From: JAJRZL01 sp964557855 | Lineage (GTDB): Bacteria > Zixibacteria > MSB-5A5 > GN15 > FEB-12 | Direction: 5' to 3' | Length of the DNA: 64,000 nt | Assembly: GCA_964557855.1 (NCBI GenBank) | Contig: CAZLBP010000002.1 | Coordinates: 124,001 to 188,000, forward strand | Shown here: positions 43,141-51,470 of the stretch, piece by piece | How positions within the stretch are numbered: position 1 is the first letter of the stretch | Layout of the letters: every line of letters starts with the position of its first letter | Notes under the pieces: model-generated | Seen by the model: only the letters and a program-made list of their open reading frames with translations | What the model was told of the DNA's origin: nothing | Database searches by the model: none | Position numbers and translations under genes: made by a program

Positions 43141-43305
43141 ACTAGTGTCCTGTCCCGCGAATAGCTTTACACAATGTTGGCTTTATACCTGCAATAGTCA
43201 CAGTCAGCATTGCCGCAAGGTCATATGAGAGATTTGGTTAAAAAAGACAACCGGATAAAAGTGTTCGACGTATTATGAAAATCACTTCCGGGACAGGACA
43301 CTAGT
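43141..43305. mobile_element. MITE-like element with 17-bp terminal inverted repeats
   Basis: ACTAGTGTCCTGTCCCG (43141-43157) and its exact reverse complement (43289-43305) bracket a 165-bp AT-rich, non-coding stretch. The left end touches the start codon of the PilW-like gene. The right end supplies the TAG stop of the PilV-like gene. There is no transposase, so the element would depend on one in trans. Target duplication cannot be separated from the palindromic ends (CTAG). Confidence 0.75.
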
Positions 43306-43681
43306 TGCCTTTATCCAGAAAAGTGGAGTAAGTAGTGGAACGGTTTAAGCCGGATTTGTCGGTCCACAGAATCGTAATATCGGCCTGGCAGACCCCGGAC
43401 GGCACCAGAGAGTCGGTGGTATTATCTCGCAACTGCGAATGACGGTCATAGTATCCCGCCACCCCGGTTTCTACCTCAGTGTAGGGAAGCGTGGGCAAAG
43501 TATCGGCGCTCTCGAATTCTTCGAGTTTCTGCTTGGCCAGGGTCGTAACATCGATTATCTCGCGGGAAATATTGTTGCTTTCCACAGAGAGAACAATCAT
43601 CGGCGCCAGTCCCATTATGCCTACCGCCATTATTATCATAGCAATAAGAACTTCCAAGAGCGATATTCCGGATTCATTCAT
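43301..43681 (-). CDS. Prepilin-like protein (PilV/GspI type)
   Basis: The start is taken at 43681, ten bases after GGAG, giving MNESGISLLEVLIAMIIMAVGIMGLAPM with a class III signal (G-ISLLE). The product is 126 residues with CQADITILWTDKSGLNRSTTY at the C-terminus, the usual end of PilV-like proteins. The stop codon lies inside the terminal repeat of the MITE-like element, so its last residues may have been altered by the insertion. Confidence 0.82.
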   Translation of the reverse strand: MNESGISLLEVLIAMIIMAVGIMGLAPMIVLSVESNNISREIIDVTTLAKQKLEEFESADTLPTLPYTEVETGVAGYYDRHSQLRDNTTDSLVPSGVCQADITILWTDKSGLNRSTTYSTFLDKGN

Positions 43682-43929
43682 AACCGACAATCTCCAAAAT
43701 GCTGGTTAATGCAACCAATTGTTCCTAATCGCAAAGCCTATGCCGAGAAATCCGATCCTATTTCTCTTTTGTATATCATTGCACGTCAGCATGTTAATGG
43801 TTTAGGGCGAGATCGGCGGAATCCAATTTTGTCTGTATTATTGGAAGTTCCCCTCAGTCTGTTGGTCTCTTACGGCATGGTAGATGATTGTGGGAAGGCG
43901 GCTTACTAACAGTTCAACTCACAACAGAA

Positions 43930-43951
43930 GAGCGGAGGCTAACCTCCGCTC
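43930..43951. terminator. Hairpin, possible terminator or attenuator
   Basis: GAGCGGAGG-CTAA-CCTCCGCTC is a nine-bp perfect stem about 250 bp upstream of the pilin operon start. It has no long U-tract on either side, so its role is uncertain. The rest of 43682-44408 has only the features listed separately. Confidence 0.4.
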
Positions 43952-44030
43952 CTCAATATCGTCTGAAATCTCACGTCTTCAAGCAACACTGAAACAGTGT
44001 TCGGTAGCCGTAGATTTCATCGAAAAAAAG

Positions 44031-44087
44031 TCAACGATCCGGACTAGTCCCGGAAAGGGTGTCCGTTGGATCGAGGAGATAGACCAC
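44031..44087 (-). CDS. Possible 18-residue leader peptide (low confidence)
   Basis: On the minus strand a perfect anti-16S sequence AAAGGAGGTGATC (44100-44088) immediately precedes a GTG. The frame runs MVYLLDPTDTLSGTSPDR and stops at 44031. A CCGG…CCGG hairpin overlaps its end, followed by a run of seven T. A promoter-like pair lies upstream (44144-44173). It could be a leader peptide for the pilin operon some 350 bp downstream. The purine-rich stretch might instead be coincidental. Confidence 0.25.
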   Translation of the reverse strand: MVYLLDPTDTLSGTSPDR

Positions 44088-44143
44088 GATCACCTCCTTT
44101 CCAGTTTCAGCTCACCGTCCCATTACGCCGAGCAGTCTTAGCT

Positions 44144-44173
44144 ATTGTACGTTTCACCAAACCTGAAAATCAA
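44144..44173 (-). promoter_or_regulatory. Putative promoter upstream of the small ORF and pilin operon
   Basis: Minus strand TTGATT (44173-44168), an 18-bp spacer and TACAAT (44149-44144). It directly follows the terminator of the preceding gene (44176-44203), which supports a new transcript starting here. Confidence 0.4.
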
Positions 44174-44175
44174 AC

Positions 44176-44203
44176 AAAAAATCTTCGCACACGAGGATTT
44201 TTT
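44176..44203. terminator. Intrinsic terminator of the surface-protein gene
   Basis: AAAAAATCTTCG-CACA-CGAGGATTTTTT is a 12-bp stem (one G-U) with A and T tracts at both ends, able to work in both directions. It lies 205 bp downstream of the C-terminally anchored surface-protein gene. Confidence 0.85.
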
Positions 44204-44408
44204 GCAGGTGCAAAGACGAACAGATACCGGTTTCAGAGTGAGCGTTTCAAAGTAACCGCCACCGTTCGACATCTGGCAACTTGGTGGCGCCCACAACTCC
44301 GAGAATTCCTTCAACCGAAATGGTCTGGAAAGCCAATCCTGTGAGTAAGAACATATCCCGCTGGGATTTGCTTTCTCCAGAACCTTCTGCTTACTGCTGA
44401 TTCTCAGG

Positions 44409-44876
44409 CTAAGCCAGACACCGTTTCCTGATAACAACAACCGCTGTTAAGGCCAGCAATCCCAGCAAAACAGCCAGTCCCCAGGTCGAAGATGCGGGTA
44501 CCGGCGCGGGGTTATTGATCAAGTCGCAGTTATCTCTGCACTGGAACTGCAGCTTCTTGAACTCAAAGCAGATCACACCTTCGCAGAATTGTACCTCAAC
44601 CTGTCCCTTGGAACCGGGATCGTCACAAATGACTTCAACCTGAGCGGCGTCATCGGGACCCTGCAAAAGTGTATCCGCGCCTGGGGCCACACTGACGCAT
44701 CCGGTGTCAATCAAGTGAATTGTATACTCCACAGCATCTCCGTTTGTGACTTCATAGTGGAGCATGTTCGTCGAAGCATCGAACCACGCCCGTACGTCCT
44801 GCGCTGATGCGCTAGAAACGGTAATGGCGGATATCGCCAGCACCAACACCAGAATTCTGAGCAAATTCCTGTTCAT
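44409..44876 (-). CDS. Secreted protein with IPTL-CTERM-like sorting tail
   Basis: The start is taken at 44876 (GAGG nine bases upstream). The 155-residue product has a signal peptide (MNRNLLRILVLVLAISAITVSS), a beta-rich region with six Cys (GCVSV, VICDD, FCEGVICF, FQCRDNC) and the tail PAPVPASSTWGLAVLLGLLAL followed by VVVIRKR. The tail has the motif, hydrophobic helix and basic end of a PEP/IPTL-CTERM exosortase-type signal. It is therefore probably processed and attached to the envelope. The sorting enzyme is not in the window. Confidence 0.72.
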   Translation of the reverse strand: MNRNLLRILVLVLAISAITVSSASAQDVRAWFDASTNMLHYEVTNGDAVEYTIHLIDTGCVSVAPGADTLLQGPDDAAQVEVICDDPGSKGQVEVQFCEGVICFEFKKLQFQCRDNCDLINNPAPVPASSTWGLAVLLGLLALTAVVVIRKRCLA

Positions 44877-45052
44877 TAACACTTTCCTCACTTTCTCCGG
44901 CGGTCTCTCACGTTTTAGTAAATGGAATGATCTGTTTCGCTTTAATCCCGGACGTTGTAGTCATAGACTAATATAGTTGTTTATATCTCAAATTATAACA
45001 TATTATCCCATTTTGGTCAAGTATGAAGTGGGCCCGAGACGCGATTAAACGA

Positions 45053-46582
45053 TCAATTTCCGCCGGTTCCAGCTATTATCTCTGTCAGGATCAACTGCTG
45101 TAATTCACGGGCAATCAGGGCATGTCCTTCCGCTGTCGGATGGCAATGATCGACAAACAGGCTGTCGGCTCCATTATCCATGAACAGCTCATGCAAGTTA
45201 ATCACCCACATATGATTATCGCGTACTAGTTGATCAATTTGCTCAAGGTACTCGTCCTTAATCCTGAGGGATAAGTAATCGGCCTGCAGCGCGGAATCAA
45301 GATACTCATAGGCCAGGCCGAGATTTGCGTCGGCCTTTGAAATGAGGTTGACACCTATGTTATAAAGGAAGGGTGAGCCGGCCGATGCGGCGGCTTCCGA
45401 TGCTTCATCATCATAGTTCTGGCTGTACAATTCCCGCGCCAGACGAAGAAGACTGTCGGCAATACCAAACTCTCCGGCCTCCCAATATGAGACACCCAGG
45501 TTGTTGACGTGAACAGGCGTTGCCCCTTCATTCAAGACACATTCCTGCCAGTACGCTATCGACTCCTCGGGCAACAGTGAATCATGATAGACCGCTCTGA
45601 AAACTGCCTGCGTGAACTTGTCAGTGTCCCCGTTTCTGCCGCGAAGAAGTCCCTCCGGAAGACAGTATTTGACTTGTCGACCAAGAAGCTCGCGTAGCAC
45701 TGGGGGCATGATCAGTTCTCCCTGCTCTCCTTTGACTTGTCGAAACATCTTGAACTGCAGCGCCGCTGGCCACATAAGCGGTACGGCCGGTTTCAGAATA
45801 ATCAACGAACAGGAACGACGATCGCATTCATCCACCAACCATTTCAGATTCCCGCCGAACTGATCCGGATTGACGCGTACTTTGAGATGTGAAGGCTCGA
45901 TATGTGGTTGGGGGAGAGCGCAGCGAATAATGCTCCGCAGTATTCGATAGAGCGCACTTCGAGATAAATGGCGGCGCAGCACTTGAAAAGACTGTCTCTT
46001 AAGGAGTTCTCTGTCGGAGTAACCTCCGGAAATGGAAGCGTCGTTGTTGCCGCAGTACAAAATGATCAGATCCGGCTCGTATCGCCAACCCTCATGCTGC
46101 ATGAACCTGACAATCTGCTCGCTGCTGTAGCCGACCACCGATGCGTTGATAACCTCTACATGCATTTCCTCCGGCAGCTCCGAATTAAGTCGCCGACGCA
46201 GAACTTCACCAAAAGTCGAGGACCGCGATTCCAGCCCAATCCCTACCGGTGAGGAATCTCCCAGTATCATCAGACGAAACGTGCTCGAATCCTTTACGTG
46301 GTGAACCTCATCGCCGATCAGGCCCCGGGAGTTCGTCTTCACGAGTGAACTGTTCAGGTTCGCCTTGAAACGCCAAAGCAGATAGGGGTCGGGTTCGTTC
46401 CAGTCGAACAATGAGCGAAAAAATGCTGTTTGCCACCCATGGTTAACTTGCGTTGGGGCCGGTTCAAAAGCCAGAACTGATTCGATTACTCGACAAGTAC
46501 CTTCCAGAACGGCAAGGCCACCGATAATCAGAATGGCCGAGAAGACAAAATGTCGCAATCGGCTAATGGACATGGTTGCCAT
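45053..46582 (-). CDS. Membrane-anchored SGNH/GDSL-type hydrolase
   Basis: The product has about 509 residues with an N-terminal membrane helix (FVFSAILIIGGLAVLEG). Block I is LMILGDSSPVGIGLE (Ser nucleophile), block III is LIILYCGNNDAS, and the catalytic DxxH is VDHCHPTAEGHALIARE near the C-terminus. This fits an SGNH hydrolase, probably acting on envelope glycans or acyl groups in the periplasm. A consensus promoter lies at 46590-46618 within the longer TTG-started frame, so the true start is an ATG at 46582 or 46573 and the mRNA may have almost no leader. Confidence 0.82.
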   Translation of the reverse strand: MATMSISRLRHFVFSAILIIGGLAVLEGTCRVIESVLAFEPAPTQVNHGWQTAFFRSLFDWNEPDPYLLWRFKANLNSSLVKTNSRGLIGDEVHHVKDSSTFRLMILGDSSPVGIGLESRSSTFGEVLRRRLNSELPEEMHVEVINASVVGYSSEQIVRFMQHEGWRYEPDLIILYCGNNDASISGGYSDRELLKRQSFQVLRRHLSRSALYRILRSIIRCALPQPHIEPSHLKVRVNPDQFGGNLKWLVDECDRRSCSLIILKPAVPLMWPAALQFKMFRQVKGEQGELIMPPVLRELLGRQVKYCLPEGLLRGRNGDTDKFTQAVFRAVYHDSLLPEESIAYWQECVLNEGATPVHVNNLGVSYWEAGEFGIADSLLRLARELYSQNYDDEASEAAASAGSPFLYNIGVNLISKADANLGLAYEYLDSALQADYLSLRIKDEYLEQIDQLVRDNHMWVINLHELFMDNGADSLFVDHCHPTAEGHALIARELQQLILTEIIAGTGGN

Positions 46583-46589
46583 ATTCGCC

Positions 46590-46618
46590 AAGATACATAC
46601 AGACAGGGTAATTGTCAA
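46590..46618 (-). promoter_or_regulatory. Sigma70 promoter of the SGNH hydrolase gene
   Basis: Minus strand TTGACA (46618-46613), a 17-bp spacer and TATCTT (46595-46590). The transcription start would fall at about 46583, next to the ATG at 46582. The pattern therefore rules out the upstream TTG start and suggests leaderless or very short-leader translation. Confidence 0.55.
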
Positions 46619-46704
46619 AAACCAGATCAGAACTTAACGTCGACGCACTTGGCAAAAGCCGCCGCGTTGTGTAAGTTGTCGACTCGATAAGGAAAAGGAG
46701 CAAG

Positions 46705-47601
46705 ATGATTCAATTTCCTATAAGCGGAGTTGAGACGTACTGGTGGCTGCCGCCGCTGATTGCCTTTGTAATGTCGACACTCAGTGCAACAGGAGGGCTC
46801 TCGGGCGCCTTCTTACTCCTGCCGTTCCAGGTCAGCGTTCTCGGCTTCACCGGGCCGGGGGTAAGCCCGACCAACCTGTTATTCAACGTGGTTGGAATCC
46901 CGTCAGGAGTCTACCGATACGCTCGAGAAAAACGTATGGTGTGGTCATTGGCATGGTTGATTGTGTTGGGCACGGTACCCGGAATGTTACTGGGAGCCAT
47001 GGCCCGTGTCTACTTTCTTCCGGACCCGGCTCACTTCAAACCGTTCGCCGGTTTCGTTCTGGCGGCTATCGGCATTCGCATGGCGCTGGACGTCAGCCGT
47101 ACGCATCAGACTAAGCGAATAAAGACGAATCTCCCCGACCGGTTCCACATCCGCGATGTAAATATATCCGCCCGCTCGATCCGCTTCACCTTCAATGAGG
47201 AAAGCTATCAGGCACGCACGATGCCCATTCTTCTCATTGGCTTCGCCGTCGGCATGGCGGGCGGTGCCTATGGTATCGGGGGAGGAGCAGTCATAGCACC
47301 GCTCTTGATTTCGACCTTTAGGCTGCCGGTTTACGCCATTGCCGGAGCGGCACTGTTCAGCACGTTTGTCGGATCGGCAATGGGCGTGCTGTTTTACTGG
47401 CTGCTTGATTTGACGCCAATCGGCATCGATCAATCCGCCTCACCGGATTGGCTGCTGGGCGGCCTGCTGGGTATCGGCGGCGCCTGCGGTATGTATGCGG
47501 GAGCCAGGATGCAGCGCTTCGTTCCGGCCAGACTGATTAAAATCCTCCTGACGCTCTGTCTGCTGGGAATCGCCGGCAAATACCTGGCCGGTCTCTTCTG
47601 A
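46705..47601 (+). CDS. TauE/SafE-family anion permease
   Basis: The 298-residue protein has eight or nine predicted helices and the two family repeats. MSTLSATGGLSGAFLLLPFQ with GVSPTNLLFNVVGIPSG is in the first half; AVGMAGGAYGIGGGAVIAPLLI and FVGSAMGVLFYWLLDL are in the second. It probably exports sulfite, sulfoacetate or another small anion across the inner membrane. The ATG follows AAAAGGAG. It is divergent from the SGNH hydrolase gene. Confidence 0.9.
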   Translation: MIQFPISGVETYWWLPPLIAFVMSTLSATGGLSGAFLLLPFQVSVLGFTGPGVSPTNLLFNVVGIPSGVYRYAREKRMVWSLAWLIVLGTVPGMLLGAMARVYFLPDPAHFKPFAGFVLAAIGIRMALDVSRTHQTKRIKTNLPDRFHIRDVNISARSIRFTFNEESYQARTMPILLIGFAVGMAGGAYGIGGGAVIAPLLISTFRLPVYAIAGAALFSTFVGSAMGVLFYWLLDLTPIGIDQSASPDWLLGGLLGIGGACGMYAGARMQRFVPARLIKILLTLCLLGIAGKYLAGLF

Positions 47602-47621
47602 TTTATTTCGTTCATAAAATA

Positions 47622-47648
47622 GCAGGCAGTCAACAATTGACTGCCTGC
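47622..47648. terminator. Shared convergent terminator hairpin
   Basis: GCAGGCAGTCAA-CAA-TTGACTGCCTGC is a perfect 12-bp stem in the 70-bp gap between the permease gene and the convergent protease gene. The U-tract is weak, but the position between converging genes supports termination. Confidence 0.6.
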
Positions 47649-47671
47649 AGCAAACTAATCGCATTCGGCCA

Positions 47672-48997
47672 TTACGGACAGTTTAGCGTCCCATCAAAGA
47701 ACAGATAGGCCACCAGAGTAGTGAGATCCACAACGTCGATTTGGCTGGAGCTGTCAACATCGGCCAGTTCGACAAAAGGCGGTGCCGAGCCGCCACGGAA
47801 TAAGTAGTCGACGAGGTACGTGAGATCGGCCACATCCGGAACGCCGCCCGATGCATTGACATCGCCGCAGAGTAACGACTCCGGATCAAATACCGGCGGC
47901 ATGCCGTTAAGTTTTCGGTTATACCGCCACATTTGTACGGGCACTTTTGCAGGATGATACGACGCGTCATTGAATTCGGTGAACACTAATCTCCCGGCAT
48001 TTGAGGGATAGAACATATCCAAAAGGCCGTCCTCATCCACGTCACCCACTACCGCACTGTGGAAACTGTACGTAACGCCGGTCACATCAGGATACACAAC
48101 CAGCGGAAAGCCGTCTATCAATGAAGCGTCATTGCGGTACGCCAGAATACGCTCGACCGCATATGAGCCCAGGAGGTCCTTGTCGGCGGGCACAATGACA
48201 TCCATAGTATTATCTCCGTCCACGTCAGCCACCGAGGGGAAGGCAAAAATGGCCGGGTTGCTGGTCGTGGCAAAAAAGCCGTCAGACAGAGAGTCCCCCA
48301 GATATGGTGTACCGTCCAGTCGCCAGGCATAAACCAATCCGCTGCTGAAGTCATAGTGGGACGTGATGTATTCCAGTGATCCGTCACCATCAAGGTCCGC
48401 AAAGACAGGATTCGTAGGCACCAGATAGGCGTTGATCTTGATTTCATGCGGCCAGCCAGGTTTGAGCGTGAGATTCTCATCAAAGGCATATAGCCAGTAG
48501 TTCAAATGCTCCCACGGTGATATGTCAAGGTATCCATACACTATCAACTCGTGCTTGCCGTCCTTGTCGATATCGACTGCCGACATATCTCTGAGCTGGT
48601 ATGGATGTCCGTCCATAGCCAGTATGGCAGTATCCGTCGGCTGTCCTGTCGTGTCGAGCCGAATCAGTCTGTCCGTGTATCCGTAAATCTCCCCAATGCC
48701 GTCACCGTCAATATCGGCCGAATAGCCATGTCCATAGCCGGTATGCAAAGGAGTATTGTATCCCCAGGGCGTGCCGTCAGGTCGGTAAATGTGGTAATGA
48801 TGATTCACGAGGGTGATAGTCCCGGGATTGTAGTGAATCTCGTCCCGGCCGTCACCGTCAATGTCGAAGAGAAAAATACGAGGCGCCAGGTCCTCGCTGG
48901 CGGGCAGAAAATTGTTCATATTGGCGGACTGGTCGAGCGGTGTACTAAAGGGGGAACCTGAGGAAGGAAAGCCGTATAGCGTGGTCGGTGACATCAC
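47672..48997 (-). CDS. FG-GAP/VCBS-repeat and dockerin-like C-terminal part of a split subtilase
   Basis: The 441-codon frame has no signal peptide and no proper start. It continues the FG-GAP repeats begun in the subtilase frame just upstream, with several FDIDGDGRDEI / DVDGDNTMDVI calcium-binding blades (about residues 40-350). It ends in two dockerin-like modules (CGDVNASGGVPDVADLTYLV, DSSSQIDVVDLTTLVAYLF). In the true reading frame, LDNDGIDDLVVMSPTTLYGF at the junction restores a normal repeat. It is best read as the C-terminal third of the protein starting at 51309, disconnected by a 1-nt deletion near 49029. Confidence 0.8.
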   Translation of the reverse strand: MMSPTTLYGFPSSGSPFSTPLDQSANMNNFLPASEDLAPRIFLFDIDGDGRDEIHYNPGTITLVNHHYHIYRPDGTPWGYNTPLHTGYGHGYSADIDGDGIGEIYGYTDRLIRLDTTGQPTDTAILAMDGHPYQLRDMSAVDIDKDGKHELIVYGYLDISPWEHLNYWLYAFDENLTLKPGWPHEIKINAYLVPTNPVFADLDGDGSLEYITSHYDFSSGLVYAWRLDGTPYLGDSLSDGFFATTSNPAIFAFPSVADVDGDNTMDVIVPADKDLLGSYAVERILAYRNDASLIDGFPLVVYPDVTGVTYSFHSAVVGDVDEDGLLDMFYPSNAGRLVFTEFNDASYHPAKVPVQMWRYNRKLNGMPPVFDPESLLCGDVNASGGVPDVADLTYLVDYLFRGGSAPPFVELADVDSSSQIDVVDLTTLVAYLFFDGTLNCP

Positions 48998-51309
48998 AAC
49001 CAGGTCATCGATGCCGTCGTTGTCGAGATTACTACTGCCGGCGCGGTTCGATAGTCTCCGGCCGGCAAGGATGGTACCCCGGTCGTTTTGGGAGTACCGT
49101 CGGTATTGAAAAACACGACACCGCTTCTCGTACCCACCACTATCTCATTCAACCCATCGTTGTCGAAGTCACCGTAATTGGCGGTCCAGCCCACGGTGTT
49201 CGGCAGTGACGCTGTCCAGCCTTTGTCGCCGCCGAATGCCGACTCGAGAAACACTTGCACGGTATCGGCCTCCTCCAGACCCGAAGCCGAGTAGACGCTC
49301 ATCCTTATTGCATATTCTCCGTCAGGCAACGTGCCGGCATCCCAGGTGAGGATTTCGTTGTCATGAACGGGAGTAGTGACGGTATCGATCAGATTCCACG
49401 ATGTCGGGAAATAGCCTGCCCCGTACTCCACCACCGTGTACTCGAAGTCCGTACAGATCGCCGTGCCGGTGATAACTGCAAATCCTGTCAGCGTATCATC
49501 CACTGCTGGCTCGATTATCTCTGCCACCGGGCTGTTGGCAACATATACGCGCTGCGCGTCAACGTTGTCAGCACCAACCTGCAGCCGAATTGTATACAGT
49601 CCCTCCAGTTCCTGGGTCGACCAGGTACCCAGCAAACCATCCGTCACCGGCGAGGAAGCGCTGCTTATCGTTGTCCATGAGGTGGGGGCAGCACCTGTCC
49701 CGTATTCAAGGGTGAAATAGGCGAAGTCGGTTCCGTCCGCACTGCCGAATATATCCACGATCCCGGATAGGACGTCATACGTAACCGGGTCCGCCAGGAT
49801 CGCCCTGATACGTGGTGTCAGAGCTATGGCGTTCGCCAGGTTCACCCGCCCGTGACCGCTGTACTTATCCCAGCCGGGATAATTGGCGCCCGTGCCGTAG
49901 GGATCCAGGATGTCATCGGCAGAGTTCTGAATCACTTCCTTCGTCTTGTTGTGTGTCAGACCGGGGGAGACGGACCGAATGTAGGCCGCTACTGCCACTG
50001 CATGCGGACCGGACATGCTTGTTCCTGAGGCCAGGTAATAGTAATCATCAATTATGTGCACACCCGGGAAATTCGGAGCGTACATATCGGTCGTGTCCGC
50101 CCGAAGCGAGAGGATCGAGTTGCCGGGCGCTGTTACGGTTATGAAGGAACTAAATGTAGAAAAGGACGTCACATGATCGTCCGCATCCGAAGCGGAGATG
50201 GCCATCGTCATCGGGTAGGAAGCCGGATAGTTGACGTATTCCGCTCCGTCATTACCGGCCGATGCTACCAGCACCACACCGCGACTGTAAGCGTATTCCA
50301 GGGCATCCTCGACAACCGGGATCTCCCAGCCCAATCCCCAGCTCATGTTGATTACGTCGGCGCCGTTGTCGGCAGCATAGATAATCGCATTGGCCGCCAT
50401 AGATAGAGTCATCAACGGATAGAATTTCAATGCCATAATCCTGGCGTCCGGAACGACGCCGGCGACTCCGGCTGAGTTGTTGATTATTGAAGCCACTATG
50501 CCGGCACAATGTGTGCCGTGGCCATATTTGTCCGTTGGATCATTGTCTTCAGTAATAGGAAGTCCCAATCCCTCGTCTGTACCCGAAAAGTCCCAGCCCA
50601 CGATGTCGTCGACATAGCCGTTGTGGTCATCGTCAATTCCGTTATCCGGAATCTCACCTGGGTTGTTCCACATGTTTGAAGCCAGATCCGGATGATCCCA
50701 GTCCACTCCTGTATCGACTATGGCAACTACGACGGTCGATGTGTTGTCCGGCGGTGAGAGAAAGACCTCGTCCGCATCGATATCGGCGTCGGGTGTGCCG
50801 AAGTACGTGATGAGATGGTGACCACCGTTGCGAGCTATCTGATAATGACCCTGACCCGTGTTGCTTAAGGCATACTGATGCGGGAAGAGGGGGTCGTCAG
50901 GCAGATCGTGCAGTTGGACGGAGTAATCAGGGATAGCGTACTCGACTGCGAACAAAGCGGCATATGCCGTTTTCATGGCCTCCAAATCCGTATCCTCGTC
51001 AACGTGAAGGATATAGATGTCCTTGAGCGGATTAGCCGCGACCCTGTTTGCGCCTTTCTTCAGCAAAGGTCTTTGCGAACGGACTTGGTATTCTTCATGC
51101 AGAGCGTCGATGCTAGCCACACTCGTACTCAACTTGCCGTCCTCGTATTTCAGTTTCATGTTTACATCCGGCCTAACCTTTATGATCAGCTGGTGTGTCT
51201 GATAGCGGTCCTGAAATGAGGGTTGATCGACCAACAGGCCGAAAGTCGCAGCCGGTAGAAGCACCGACACACCCCACAGGACGGTTAGAAAGCGAATCAA
51301 CCCTGTCAT
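48994..51309 (-). CDS. Secreted subtilase (S8) protease, frame broken at its C-terminus
   Basis: The start is at 51309, with GGAGGAAATCC before the ATG. The signal peptide is MTGLIRFLTVLWGVSVLLP. An inhibitor-like prodomain (about 25-130) precedes the S8 catalytic domain: AIVDTGVDWDHPDL (Asp), GHGTHCAGIVAS (His), AGNDGAEYVNYPASY (oxyanion Asn region) and GTSMSGPHAVAVAAY (Ser). Two Ig-like or fibronectin-like beta domains follow (about 500-690), then the first FG-GAP blade (GDFDNDGLNEIVVGT). The last residues (…VVISTTTASMTWL) are out of frame: inserting one base near 49029 joins it to the following 441-codon frame, for a product of about 1,210 residues. It is either an assembly error or a true frameshift. 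Confidence 0.88.
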   Translation of the reverse strand: MTGLIRFLTVLWGVSVLLPAATFGLLVDQPSFQDRYQTHQLIIKVRPDVNMKLKYEDGKLSTSVASIDALHEEYQVRSQRPLLKKGANRVAANPLKDIYILHVDEDTDLEAMKTAYAALFAVEYAIPDYSVQLHDLPDDPLFPHQYALSNTGQGHYQIARNGGHHLITYFGTPDADIDADEVFLSPPDNTSTVVVAIVDTGVDWDHPDLASNMWNNPGEIPDNGIDDDHNGYVDDIVGWDFSGTDEGLGLPITEDNDPTDKYGHGTHCAGIVASIINNSAGVAGVVPDARIMALKFYPLMTLSMAANAIIYAADNGADVINMSWGLGWEIPVVEDALEYAYSRGVVLVASAGNDGAEYVNYPASYPMTMAISASDADDHVTSFSTFSSFITVTAPGNSILSLRADTTDMYAPNFPGVHIIDDYYYLASGTSMSGPHAVAVAAYIRSVSPGLTHNKTKEVIQNSADDILDPYGTGANYPGWDKYSGHGRVNLANAIALTPRIRAILADPVTYDVLSGIVDIFGSADGTDFAYFTLEYGTGAAPTSWTTISSASSPVTDGLLGTWSTQELEGLYTIRLQVGADNVDAQRVYVANSPVAEIIEPAVDDTLTGFAVITGTAICTDFEYTVVEYGAGYFPTSWNLIDTVTTPVHDNEILTWDAGTLPDGEYAIRMSVYSASGLEEADTVQVFLESAFGGDKGWTASLPNTVGWTANYGDFDNDGLNEIVVGTRSGVVFFNTDGTPKTTGVPSLPAGDYRTAPAVVISTTTASMTWL

Positions 51310-51470
51310 GGATTTCCTCCAAAGTTGAGAACTTTTGATCAGAACATCCGCGGTACTACGCCTGCAAGATAGCAATAATGCCTAAACGTGTCAACTATTT
51401 CCCCGTTTGACTTAGATTCTGGGCACTGATACCGGATGTCAATTTCTCTATGGACGAAGCACGGGTCCCC

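Noticed and set aside
44041..44110. Match to the 3' end of 16S rRNA (GATCACCTCCTTTC) on the plus strand
   Set aside because: Only about 14 bases match and the flanks do not resemble rRNA; the minus-strand complement is better explained as a strong ribosome-binding site.
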